A stretch of 60,000 nt of DNA, taken from Phoronis australis. Taxonomy: Eukaryota; Phoronida; Phoronidae. Within the stretch, counting starts at the first letter, position 1. Each line of letters starts with the position of its first letter. The translations under genes were made by a program, and so were the position numbers. The stretch covers positions 1,027,004-1,087,003 of the forward strand of contig NMRA01000031.1 of the NCBI GenBank assembly GCA_002633005.1, written 5' to 3'. This document shows positions 1-11,619 of the stretch, in pieces. Below the pieces are notes generated by a model. The model was not told the origin of the DNA. It did not search any database and worked only from the letters and a program-made list of their open reading frames with translations.

Positions 1-3000
1 TAGATTATGGTCCCCGGGACTGGATTTTGGACACTTTGTATGGGATTTGTACCTCGGGTTTGATATTTGCTGGTTCGGAACGGTAACTGAAATTTGGAGA
101 CGCCGTAACGGGATTGTTGACACTCCTTGAACTGTTTTTGTGGAATATTCCTGGTGTCCTGCTAAAACGCCACTCGCTAATCACTTTTCTGTTTTCGTTG
201 AATTGGCTGTGTTGAGACATCATGTCACCATTTGTCATACGTTAAATTTAAAGCTGTATTATCTGGCTAAAAAGAGAAAAACGAATTAACCCTTTTACTT
301 TCATAAAATCGGTCTCACCATATCCTGACAGGACACTATTTTCGTTACTTAAAAGACCATCACCGACTCAAGAAAACGTTGCTGCTTATTGTGGTCGGCC
401 AACACTAAAGTTAGTATTCAAAAATGACACTTATAGGCATTGCCTATGACTTGATTTGCCGGCTCAATCGCTAAGTACTCAAGATCGGATGAGCGAGGTA
501 ATGTTTTTAAAATCATTACTGAAGTGCTTCGGTTAAGAATTGGACTTAGGCGGGAAAACAGTGGCGAAATGCACCATTGAATATAGTTTTCGCTTAAATG
601 CAGCATCGATATTTCTTGACTACGATTTAAACAGTCCAAGAAGCGTGCAATTTCAAATTTAATAAGACTTTGGTAGATTAAAAATGTTATGGAGGCCGAA
701 AAGTAGTTGTGTTCAGAGTCGCCCTCACGAGTCTGGTGTTGAAAACCTTTCTCCTTTGCATCTAGCACTGACGTGTGGATGTTTGTCTTCTAATGTGTCA
801 TGAAACGATGTTTGCGATTTAGGCCTACAATGCTAGCTCGACTTTTTCCTACACCGCGGCGACACTTTTGCATTGCACCTCGTATTTGCTTAACAAGTTG
901 CACCTGTGTCCTAGGAGATCTACGCATCCTATTACGGTAGCTACGTGTAAGGCGTCTAATGCTCTCGGATGTGGTGTGGGCCACTACGAAACAAATGAAA
1001 ATTTTTCTTCTGATTTTGTAAGATGCGAATGTGTAAGTGCAGTCGCTAATATAGCATTCCAGTGAAGTTTAATAAAAAGAGCAATCGACTTTTATTGTTC
1101 TCATCAGTTTCTCATTGGCTCCAGGATAAGATCACGGGCTATCCTAATGTACGGGTACATTTGATTCGATGCCCATGACAGCCTTGCAAAGTGGCTCATA
1201 AGTGGGTGTTCGGACCGCCTGTACCACACTCTGGCGATCCGTGCCTGGGATACACGTCATTATAGTGCCACAAAACATTTAGTAGCGTGCAGATTGAGGT
1301 TTGGTGATGCCCGGCGCAAATACATGGACCTTAGTACTAAAAAAAATAAAGGTGAAACATAAAATAACAACTTTATTCGATTTCATTACTGATCAGTAAA
1401 AAATTTCAATAAGTTTATTCATAGTGATTGAATACCCCTGAGGATGCCCTGGGCCGTCCCCCCGTCCCCCTCCTCTTCTACACGCTACTGCACACATCGG
1501 TCACAGCAAACGTCACGGGAGAAGAAAGATGCAAATAACAGAAAGAACATGAATGTATACCTACGTTTGCTTCATCGTATTGTAGTTACCATGGACATGT
1601 TTAATTGTCTGTTGCAGTGTTACCACTAACATTTATTTTACCAACAAACTTGATTTTATCAACTTTATGTAAAAATGTATATTTTGTGAAACTGGTTGTA
1701 CGGATGCAAACAGGTGGTCCTCGTAAACGCGCGTTTCATGAGGCTTAGAGGTATTCCGGTAGGTCCGATGAATTAGCACTCCGCAAGCAGGAGGTACAAA
1801 ATGAATGTGTTTGGGGAGAATGCTTTGGCACCACTCTTGCCTTCGCTTTGAGGGGTTCGGCACATCTTTAACTCATATTTGTATCACGTTCAATTTTTTA
1901 TGTTTTCTGGGCATTTCGGTCTTTACCCGCTGAGAATCTGTAAAATAAAGAGGAGGTCACTGCGTTACGTCTTCCATTACAGCTGCCCAAACCGAGGCAC
2001 CGCCTGACAAAGATTTTGAATTTACATGGGTCACTGTAAAGGTACTAATCTAATTAATTAAACGATCGAACACCCTTTGAAAACGGGTGAATTTCGTGGC
2101 ATGATGTCAGTTTTATGTTTTCGTGGATTTTTTTTTTCGGTTTAATGGTTTACCTGCCTTCACGAATTTTGAGTTCCTCAAATTTCAACCATTTGATTAA
2201 CATATTTTTCTTTAATGTTTTATTTTGATGCCCCTCGATTTTGGACATGAAATAAGAAAGCAAATAGTATAACCAACATTTTTTTTTAATACAAAGTCTA
2301 CATTTGTGCTAATATACTTACTTATGTTTACAATGACGCCGCTGTAGAACAAGATGTCGTGTGCAATAACAACAAAAATCATCGTTTTCTTTCAAATCAA
2401 TAATAATATTACTCGAAATGAAAATAATACTCAAATAATGTGTATGCTTTGCGGGTATTTTTTGAAATTGTGCCGAACCTTCTTAAAGTGCCATTATCAA
2501 CCCCCGCGGAGGCGGTTAAAAATTTACTGCAACCAGGGAATCCACTGACCTGAATAAGAAAAGCTCAGGGCCTTATATGAAACAGGGGCCCCTGTTTCGT
2601 CGCTTTATGTGCCTCTCGAAAGTGGTGACAACTGCGAAGGGGGAGAATCAGTACAATAATTGTGAGTTTGACTACAGAATTTAAGTACTAGTGCCCCATG
2701 GGTTCCTTCAATGAAAAGTGACTCGAGACATAGATTTGGTCTTGCAATCCAAATAAATATTTCAGGAAAAAATTAAAACTCATTTTAGTAAATGAATAAA
2801 ATATCTGAAAATATACTCATGATTGTTACTTATTAAGAAAATTTATACAAATTACTTCCAGGCTATTATGTATTAATGATTACTGGACTAAACCTTTACT
2901 TGGCAATTGTGAAGTGACAACATTATTACGGCCCTGACAGTACGTTTCTGACATGAATATTCATTAAATACTGTTGGCAGGTTCATAATAAGGTCCGGTT

Positions 3001-5839
3001 TTAGGCAAATTAAACAAAACACAGTAAAACACATTCATAATTTGACAGTTTCGTTTACTGTTTGTCTGAAATTTAAGTACAAATACCAAAACAGCCATGA
3101 CAATTGATTGCCTACAGCACATTCTATATGCTGTTGAAGTACACTAGGCAATGGAAGATTTTTTTCTCTTATATATGGTTATGAAAAAAAAAAAATTTTT
3201 AATTTATTCCCTTATAAATGGCAATGAAGAAAATTTCATTACTATTTTTGATTCAGGACTTTTGGTTTCTTTGTCAAAAATGAATAATTGGCCAGAGTCT
3301 ACTGTAATGACGTGCCGGCCTTTGACAAAGGTACTGACTAGAACAACAACAGGCGCCTACCGCGGCATATTTTCGCAATAAAAGGGTAATGTCACAAATC
3401 GTACCGCTTTATCTACTTTGCTTGGAGTCAAACAAATGATGTTATTTACTCAGGCTCAGTATTTAATATGTCTAATGAATATATTAGTTTTGCTTACTAC
3501 TTAGTACTGAGATAAAAGTGATTTCTTCATGGTACTAATAAACAAAATGTTTGCCCAATACCATTTCCTAGTTTCATTCTGCAAATCATATGAGGACTAA
3601 AGTGTAATGCAACTGAATTATTAAAGCTGCTACAAACCAACATTCCAACAATAATAAACTAACTTTTTATTTACACCATTTTCCGCATCAAACCTCCTTT
3701 CAGTAAGTTTCTTTACCCAGGTGAGGATGTGTTTCTTGGCTTGGAAAGAATTCACCTACAAAAAACGACATGCTGTTTCAAACCAACTTGATAAGCTGAG
3801 GCTCGAGCTATAACGAGCTGTCACTTCTTCCTAATTCCAGAAATCACTTGTACTTTGACTAAGGAAAGGGCCGAGACAATAAATAGTCAAAATCAAAAGT
3901 TGGTTTATTTGACGGAAGACAGGATTTTAGCAGTTTTAAGAGCAATGACGTAATCAAACTAACAAAGAGAATGAACGTTCAGTGCCAAAGTTTAACCTGC
4001 ACAACATCAAATGCATTTCACTGCAGTAATTCTCAACAAACAAGATTTTCTGTATGACATGCAATAAATAGAAATATACTTGAAGTCATGGACACATTCA
4101 TTTTAATTGGTCAATTCCCGCCACCATTTGGATCAACAAAAGCAGATGATGCAGGTTGATAGACTCAACCTGAACCAAGTTACAGGAACACTTCAGGTAC
4201 TGTATCACTGTTTTGGAGTCGCATGTGGGCAAACAGTGATCGAGTATTATTGTTTACTTATATAAAAGCAAAATGCCAGTAAAATGTCAGACTTATATAC
4301 TTATTGAGCTGACTAGCTCGTCTTTTTTCCGAATCTCGCAGAACAGGACGACCGCGTTTCGCCTTCGACCGTACACTATAACAGTCTCCGCCATTTGTAT
4401 ATATGTTGACCTCTGTAGCTGCGCATGCGTTGTTGTAATATATTTTGTATTTTATTGACTACCCTTTTTATTCGTTGTAAACATTTCATTCGTTCGTAGT
4501 ATTAAAAACATTTTTGGCAATTTTTGCACGCGTTCCAAGTTAATAACTTTTTGAACTTTATGTCATACCAAAAACGGCTAAAACGAGGTTAAGAGTTTTT
4601 TTGTAAAAAAACTCTGACAGTAAGCCTTTAATGGAGATTTTGGAAAAAGCGCCCCTGAAAGAGCGTTAATGCTCTTTCGGAATTTTTCAGAAAACGCGTC
4701 CATGAGGGTTTATGTCTATACAAACTACTCTTTTTGTTATTCGTCATTTTTCCAAAGGAGGGTCAGCAAACGAAATTTTAAAAAGCTAAAAGTATTGCGA
4801 TCTTATTTTTGTACCATTTTAAGTTTATGAAGGACGTTTTAGCCCGTGAATTCAGCCTAAAATCTACAAAATTATAAAACTTAACTCAAGAAAAGTAGAT
4901 ATTTCCTGGAAACATAAAAGTCTGTAGAATTTCATTTTTGACTTTATTGTTGCTGATGATTGAGTCAGGTGACTGTGACTGTTCGTGAAATTTAGTAAAA
5001 AAGAAAGGTACAGTCACAGAAAAACAACGGTATCAATTACATGATCAAATTTCTGCTTTGTCTGCAACTTATTTTTTAAATTCGGCAAACTAAAGCGGTA
5101 AAAATCGTCAGTAAAAAAACGAAAAACCACATGCCAACTACATTGTCATGCTTTAGTCACAAAAATTTCGACTGTTTTTATCCCTAACATTCCACCATAG
5201 GCCCATTTCACAAAAACTCCAAAAACTAGATCCCACTGTCGTAGACCGTTCTAATGCTGAAATAACTGTCTCGGTTCTTCCAAAACATGGAAGAGTTGTC
5301 GGACTATTTTTCTCTGGTGTCCGCCATGCAAACAGTTCACTCCCGCTTTGTTGGATCTCTACAACTTCACGAAAAGGAAGAAATAGGGCACTGATTTCGA
5401 GATAATCTTTGTTAGCTCTGATGTTGACGGCGCCTCTTTCGATTGATACTTCTCCAAGATGCCTTGGCTGGCTCTGAAATACTCCGAGAAGAACAAAGAA
5501 GTATGTGCACGTCGTTTCATCTTAATAAGTCATATCGCCATCTTCTGATATTGATAAACAGTTCAGTTTACTTAAAGGGGCATTACTGGCGAGAAAAGTG
5601 ATTTTCTAAGATTAACCTCTGCGCGAAATCTGCAATCTAAGGCTCTGCTGGAGGAGCTCAATTCTCCGCGAAAAAATGGCACAGAATTTTAGTGACTGGG
5701 TTGATTGCGGCAAATGTCTTGCAGGTCCAGATCGCGTCATATAAATAGTGTTAGACGCAACATCACTAAAGACACGTATAGGAAGACAAATAGAAGGGAT
5801 GAACAGAAGACAGTCGAGATCAAGGAGGGATTAAAAAAT
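1..5839. other. Gene-poor region, nothing firmly assigned
   Basis: No conserved coding exon was recognised. The longest open stretch is minus-strand ~799-418, about 127 codons from an acceptor-like CATTAG to TGA, without a recognisable domain; it could be a last exon. A hairpin GAAAGAGC/GCTCTTTC lies at ~4658-4679. Segment ~4860-5100 resembles ~20060-20250 (shared GAAATTTAG...AAAGAAAG and ACAACGGTATCAAT-type blocks), so it is a dispersed repeat. Confidence 0.4.
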
Positions 5840-6222
5840 TGGCCGGACTTTAAAACTACCTACCCGGACGTCAAAATCAGCTGTCCGGACTGCAAAACTC
5901 AATGGTCGGTGTTCTAAGTTGGTGGTCGGACCTCAAAACCAGATGGCCTCACCCAAAAACTGGTCCAGTAGCCGGACCTTAAAACGGGTCGGCCGGTACT
6001 GAAACACATTGGCCGAACAAATCGCCGATATCATTTGAATCTTTCAAGACATTCAAAGCTAATCTGGCGGTCATGTTTGATCACCGGCCAACTGGTTATA
6101 GCACCGGCCATCGTGTTTTGAGTCCAGCCAACTAGTTTTGGGTCAGACCATCTCGTTTAAAAGTTCGGACAACATGTTTGATCACCGGATATGTGGTTTT
6201 GAAGTCCTGGCAAGTGGTTTAT
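5840..6222. repeat. Foldback-type element: inverted arms built of ~21-bp iterated units
   Basis: The left arm (5840-6016) iterates a 21-bp unit, CCGGAC-TNAAAAC-nnnn-TGG, with starts at 5843, 5864, 5885, ~5906 and ~5927 and more diverged ones after. The right arm (~6075-6222) iterates the inverse, TGGTTTTGAGTCCGG-like units of ~20 bp (6084, 6104, 6124, 6144, 6164, 6185). The spacer is ~60 bp. Foldback transposons have this arrangement; no ORF is associated. Confidence 0.7.
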
Positions 6223-6234
6223 AATAATATTAAA

Positions 6235-6300
6235 CTTTATTTAAATACAATTTTATACAATTTTAAACATGCTTTAGCCAAAGGCTAATATACAGCATGG
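6235..6300 (-). repeat. Possible LINE/SINE 3' tail
   Basis: On the minus strand GCCTTTGGCTAAAGCATG is followed by an AATAAA at the end, resembling the tail of the LINE fragment at 9361-9412. It is followed by an AATTA-rich simple repeat (6318-6400). Confidence 0.3.
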
Positions 6301-6850
6301 ACCTCTTGCACCAATAATTTAAATTAAATTAAATTACATTAAATCAAGTTAAATTAAATAGATATTTACAAATTAAATTTATAAAATGAATTAAAATTGA
6401 ATTCCGGCCAATTGTTGATTCCCCCTTGAGATAAGACGTTTAAAACGAGCGTTAACAAAGGCGTTCGACGAGCAGATTAGCATAATGAAGACGTCCCACA
6501 AAAAAGCTTTCCCTGAGTCTTTTTACTCTTGCAAAACTCAGTCGTGTTAATTTTTCCCTACTTAGATGACAAGATGCTTGGAAAGAATGTCATTAAGTTT
6601 TTTGAGACCACGCTCGGCGCGTAAAGCGACACGCTGTGACAAGTCAATTTGTTGACTGCTGTTCTCAAGCGATAATTGATTCTCAGTTCTTTTCAAGGCG
6701 CGACACCTCTGTAAATGAATAAGTTGAAACAAAGTGGTCCAAATCAAAGGTTAGTTATTGATTAAATTTGGGTTTATAGCTTTTTAATGTGAGTGAGTGT
6801 GGTTGATTTATGCGAAGGAGACACTTGACTTCGAATGTTTCACTTTCCAG

Positions 6851-6949
6851 GCAGAATTGACTGCTCGATTCAACATACCGGGATTACCAACATTGCTTTT
6901 TCTCGATGGTGCCACTGGTCACGTGATGTGCTCAGAGGCGAGATCGAAA
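6851..6949 (+). CDS. Orphan thioredoxin-fold exon, nucleoredoxin-like
   Basis: After an acceptor (CACTTTCCAG at ~6850) the frame reads AELTARFNIPGLPTLLFLDG and then ATGHVMCSEARSKV. That is the C-terminal half of a tryparedoxin/nucleoredoxin domain with its cis-proline (GLPT). The exon would end near the weak donor AAA|GTTTAC. I found no upstream exon with a redox CxxC and no downstream partner, so it is either one exon of a gene with very long introns or a pseudogene fragment. Confidence 0.45.
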
Positions 6950-6989
6950 GTTTACACAGCGCCACCTAACTTTCGTTTAGCACTGTGAT

Positions 6990-8929
6990 AGAGTGTAATC
7001 GAAAGTTATGAATGAGGACGAATGGAACGAGACAGTTTTCCAACTTTTTGGTGACTCCTCAGTTGATGGGATTAAAATTGGCAATGGTGAGACTTCATGG
7101 CGCTCGAGATCGTCTAAACTTCTTCCATAATTAAGGCGTTGCAGTGACGATTTGAAATCAAAGCGGCTCAGTATGAAGTCGCGTTCCGCCCAAGATTTAC
7201 ACCACTGGGTGCCGCTATAAAACTGATCTGAGCTTCTTTCTTAATTAAAACTCAGATGAGAAGTGATGTCTGGTTGTACAAAGACCTGTCAGTTGTTCCT
7301 TTGCTCATGCAGTGGTTGCATACAATGGCACGGCATGTGAAGCCAAACTGCAAACACCCATTTTGGATAAAGTGAATTCATACTGATCTGGATAATGATA
7401 AACGATTGTCCGTATGATAAATGACTGTCGGTATCATGATATCGGTCTAATCATCATTCAGAGCATCATTCAAGGAAAACGTCTTTCGATAAGTTATTAT
7501 TGATCAGTGATTGTAAGTCGCATACTGTAAATTGTCAAGACTGATGGTGAACCTTACATCAAAAGTGAAAAATGATTCCAAACTTTAATATAAATTCTTA
7601 TCAACCGTTTATATCATATACAATTCATATGAATTCATAGCAATAATTGATAGAATCCATATCAAATCATTTATGATTGTTATCCGATCTTCTGTGTACA
7701 TCCGGGTATCACTGAACAAATAACGGCCAGAACTGTCATAACTTTCGAAACCTGAAATCTTATCTTAGAAAAATTAACGATAAGTGGTCCATATCAAAAG
7801 TTGTTTTCCGTGATGGAAGGCGGGTTTGGCCGCTTTAAGCTAACTGTTGTAGGCCTAATCATGTCCTTTTCTGTAGTTGGCAATTTCGAAATCATAGTTA
7901 TGAAACGATTCGCGGCTCGAATTTAAGTTGTTACGGTCAGAGCATGGTCTGTCAAGCATAGTTGGGCAAATCTCGTAATATCACGGAAACATTAAAACAA
8001 GATCGATGATAAGCAAGAGACTAAAGGGTCTTATCGTAACGACAATCTTTGTGAGAATGTGTATTCTAGTCACCAGGTGGCGAGATCGTCTCGTCCACGA
8101 GTTAGCTCATCTGGAAATACAAAAAAAAAACAGAGAAATTGACTTTTCGTAAGCTCGTTTAAAAGTAGTTCAGTAGACAATTTTCGAGAAAGGGAATCCG
8201 AAAAAGTGAAGCCCACTCATCAAAATCATACACAATCGCTTGATGTTGCTTTTGATACCCGATACCATAAAAGTTAATGTCATGCTTTTTCGTCCGAAAA
8301 TGCTTATGCGGAGAAACTTTCACCTAGATATCAGTAAACTCATGGCTTGCGAAGTGAATGGAATGTAGGAAGCTTCTTTGTCGTTAGGAACCTCCACTGT
8401 CCTAATTACAAATAGGTCACTTGTCTAATAACTCTAGTTATTTTAAAATGATTTGAACCAGTTATAATTATTGATGTTTTCAAAGATACGCAGGTGAGGG
8501 AGTGACTTTTAAACTCTTTTGAAAGTGTCTGTAAAACAAGAGTATGCCTTGCGGTTTTAGGGCTTTTGAAAACATCGCCTGACTATTGTGCCTGCCTTTG
8601 TAAGATAAAATTTGGTCAATTTATTGACCATGTCTGCAGATTGTCCAGTGAGGCTAGGAACTGCATAATGCCTCGGTACTCACTGTAATGGATCAAAGTT
8701 GGAACAACTGATTGTGTGGATTCATGGAAAGACTTCGTATGCTAGCTGATGCATATCTTACGATGTCAGTTGGACGTAAGGAGAAACATTCATGGGAATG
8801 TGGTTACATGTTTGTGAATTAGAAAGATGCATTGACCAAAGGCTCACGACTGGTCATAATAGAAATACACGAACATTTGTATTCGCCATCTCTTTTATAC
8901 AACTAAAACTTCTCTATACAGTGCACTGG
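6990..8929. other. Intergenic, no gene assigned
   Basis: One possible first exon is visible: ATG at ~7009, MNEDEWNETVFQLFGDSSVD and a few more codons, then the donor-like AATG|GTGAGA (~7087). No downstream partner was found, so it is not called as a gene. The rest is AT-rich without recognisable content. Confidence 0.3.
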
Positions 8930-9059
8930 TGAAACACCGCAGAGGGCGTTGTCACTACACCAAGACAACTAACTTAACTATCTCGAAAACCAGAAAAACG
9001 AGTAAGATCCGATCAATTGTTGAACATTCTGAGAGCGAAACCCAGTGGACCAGTCTTGC

Positions 9060-9412
9060 ATTCGAGACAGCATCCTTTACTAGTGGAATGAGGTCGCCAC
9101 ACAAATATTCCCTTATGAAAATAGGTTGTGTGAGTTATGTGCAGAGGACGAATACCACGTTGTGTTAGTTTGCAGTGCGTAACAAGACCTTCGGGTTAAG
9201 TATTTAAGTGATAGTTTTTGTCATTCTCCCACGACATCTAAATTTGAATCTCTCGTGAGAACTCCGCACATCCTACTTTTAAAATTCGTCCATCATGCTC
9301 TCAAGCGTCACTTAATTTATTATACAGTTTGTAACGCACCTGACTGAATGTTCTGTCTTGTACATGTTATATACTTTGGGCCTATGGCCATATGTTTATA
9401 TTTCAATAAATT
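9060..9412 (+). pseudogene. 3' end of a dead LINE-like retrotransposon
   Basis: The frame starting near 9060 reads WNEVATQIFPYENRLCELCA, then EDEYHVVLVCSA, then DLRVKYL, and near the end FVHHALKRHL. This is the CxxC...H...C zinc-knuckle-like tail typical of many invertebrate non-LTR retrotransposon polyproteins. Stops at 9081 (TAG) and 9180 (TAA, where a Tyr codon is expected) break it; it ends at TGA 9345. A palindromic GGGCCTATGGCC tail and AATAAA follow, as in intact LINE 3' ends. Upstream (8930-9059) is further decayed. Confidence 0.65.
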
Positions 9413-9884
9413 ACTGTAGAGTTTGTTTATCAAGATGCCAGGAAAGGCTCGGACTTGTCGAAGGTAGTACATAATACCTTAAGAACGAGGTTGATGATGA
9501 GACGGTGTCTTCAGAACAATATGCCAAGAGACTCGTTCATGCACGATATTTGCCTTTAGGTGGAAAGATTCTGGCAGGCGGTGCACGAGTTGTCTGACAT
9601 AATGCGACCTAACATCATGTAGCGCTAAGTCTTCATGAACGTAACTCTGTCAGAGATATCTTATGTTTGAACGAAGTATACCGATGAACCGCACTGGAGG
9701 GGAACAGGTTTCTTGAGCAAAGAATTACGAATCACCGTTTGGCGCGCAACTCGTGAAAATGCGAGTTCTATGTGTATACTAGAACCGGTTATTTTTACTG
9801 CAGTCATCTTTTAATCTTGGAATTGGGCAAAAAACAATCACCGAGGAGTTTCAATGACAGAAAAAAATGTTCATAATGTCTTGT

Positions 9885-11095
9885 AATCTGCTTGCTTTAC
9901 GACATAAGGTTTGTTAAGCGGAAATAAAATTATTCCACGTTGAAGATGGGGCTTGACTTGCTTAAACTTGAAAAGATGATAATTGCTAACGTTTTCAGTA
10001 GAGTCTCAAGATGAGAAAAAAATGTGCTAACAACATTTTGTAACAATTCAGAGAATGTTTGGTTCGCCACATGGTTTTTTGTAAAGCAGATATGTACTTA
10101 TTCTAAGGTTAAGCAAAGGCGTGGCTTGCTTAAACTAATTGGAATTGGGTAGAAAACAACTGCAAAACCATTCAGAGGTGTTCCAAAAGTAGTAGAAAAT
10201 GCATTTATAACATACTGTAACTGGTCAGAGAATGTTTGGCTCACCACACGATTTTTTGTAAAGAAGAAATTGAATTATTCTAAGTTTATAAGCAAGGGCG
10301 TGGCTTCGTTAAACTTGGCATTGGGTAAATAATAGAAAAACTCCAACACCCCAGTACCCCTCACAGACTTAAAAGAGAACAATATTGGATAGACAAACTG
10401 AATACAATAGAACCTCATGGATTGAACATAAAAACTTCTTAAAATATGTCATTGAATTTTTTACGCAAAAATGTATCATTTTCATTACACCATATCTTAT
10501 ATGTCAATTGTCATTTTGTGTTTGATTTTACTTTATTTCTGTTTTTGTAGATAAAGGAAGTTGTTACATCCGAAAATTTCAAATTTCAGTTGATCCATTC
10601 TTGTTGTTTTATTTACCGATTTGTAAAAAAATAAGAATGCATTCAGAAGTGTTCCGAAATTGATAGAAAACGCATTTAAATTGTAAAGCAGTAGATTAGA
10701 GAATGTTTGGGTCAGCACGTGATTTTTGTAAAGCAGAAATTGAATTATTCCAAGTTTAAGCAAGCCACGCCCTTACCGAACTTGGAATTGGGCAGAAAAA
10801 AAAAACTGATTATGCGCCCAGAACTGTTCCAAAAAGTAATAGAAAATACATTTACAATGTATTGCAACCAGTTAGAGAATGTTTGGTTCCCCACGTGATT
10901 TTTGTGAAGCAGAAATTGAATTATTCCAAGTTTACGCAAGGGCGTGGCTTGATTAAACTTCGACTGAGTTGGATAGACTCGGAAAAAATGAGACTTGGCG
11001 CTCAGAAGTGTTCCGAAATAAACAGAAAATGCTTTAAAAATGTATTACAACCAGTTAGTGAATGTTTGGTTCACTACTTGATCAAACATCAACCA
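9885..11095. repeat. ~176-bp tandem repeat, five to six diverged copies
   Basis: GAGAATGTTTGG recurs at 10051, 10228, 10699, 10875 and (as GTGAATGTTTGG) 11058, spaced 177, 471, 176 and 183 bp. The 471-bp step contains an insertion at about 10330-10625. A further decayed copy precedes 10000. Each unit ends with AAGCAAGGGCGTGGCTTG, except one in which the core is inverted (~10758-10772). Confidence 0.85.
10362..10441 (+). pseudogene. C-terminal fragment of a Penelope-like (GIY-YIG) retroelement
   Basis: The frame reads HRLKREQYWIDKLNTIEPHG, then LNIKTS and a TAA stop. R-x-x-YWI-x-x-L-x-T-x-x-P-x-GLN is the end of the GIY-YIG endonuclease part of Penelope-like and related reverse-transcriptase elements. 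It lies inside an insertion (~10330-10625) that splits the 176-bp repeat array, so it arrived after the array formed. Upstream coding is lost. Confidence 0.55.
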
Positions 11096-11619
11096 GGCAC
11101 TAATTTCAAACATCGAGCTTTATTTTCATATTGGAATACTATGACACAACACAGACAATAATATAACTCAAATGCTCACCGTAGCCGTAGGGCTATGACC
11201 ATGAATGCGCGGAACCTTACTGAGGGAACATCAAATACGGTCTACTAATGATTTTTTTTCATTTGAGTCCTTCGGTACTAATCAGTAATCATGAGTAGGC
11301 CATGGGCGGGAGCTTTATCTCTTAGAACTCTGTCGTTCTCGTCGTAGTCTAGTAACTCCGATTTCAGCCCAAGGCCCCCAGGGCCTTGGCCGTGATTGGC
11401 TGTCAGGCAGATTGATTAATTCACGCGAAACTCACTTCCGCTTGATCTTGAGATTAAGCGACATTCCACCTTCACGTATGGCAGCAGCTTGCTCTCAAGA
11501 TCACTTGCGTGATCTTGGAGTTAACATACAGCAAAAATCAAAGACGCCGGTCTACGGTCCCTGTCGATCAGCGCCATCTAGAGGCTTGGGGACGAGGCTG
11601 GCTTGCGCACGACACGAAC

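Noticed and set aside
418-799. Minus-strand open stretch as a named gene
   Set aside because: It is open for ~127 codons after an acceptor-like AG, but no recognisable domain and AT-biased codons; kept only as a note.
10533-11161. Overlapping open frames on both strands
   Set aside because: They lie within the 176-bp repeat and its insertion, and the proteins are repeats of each other without a domain.
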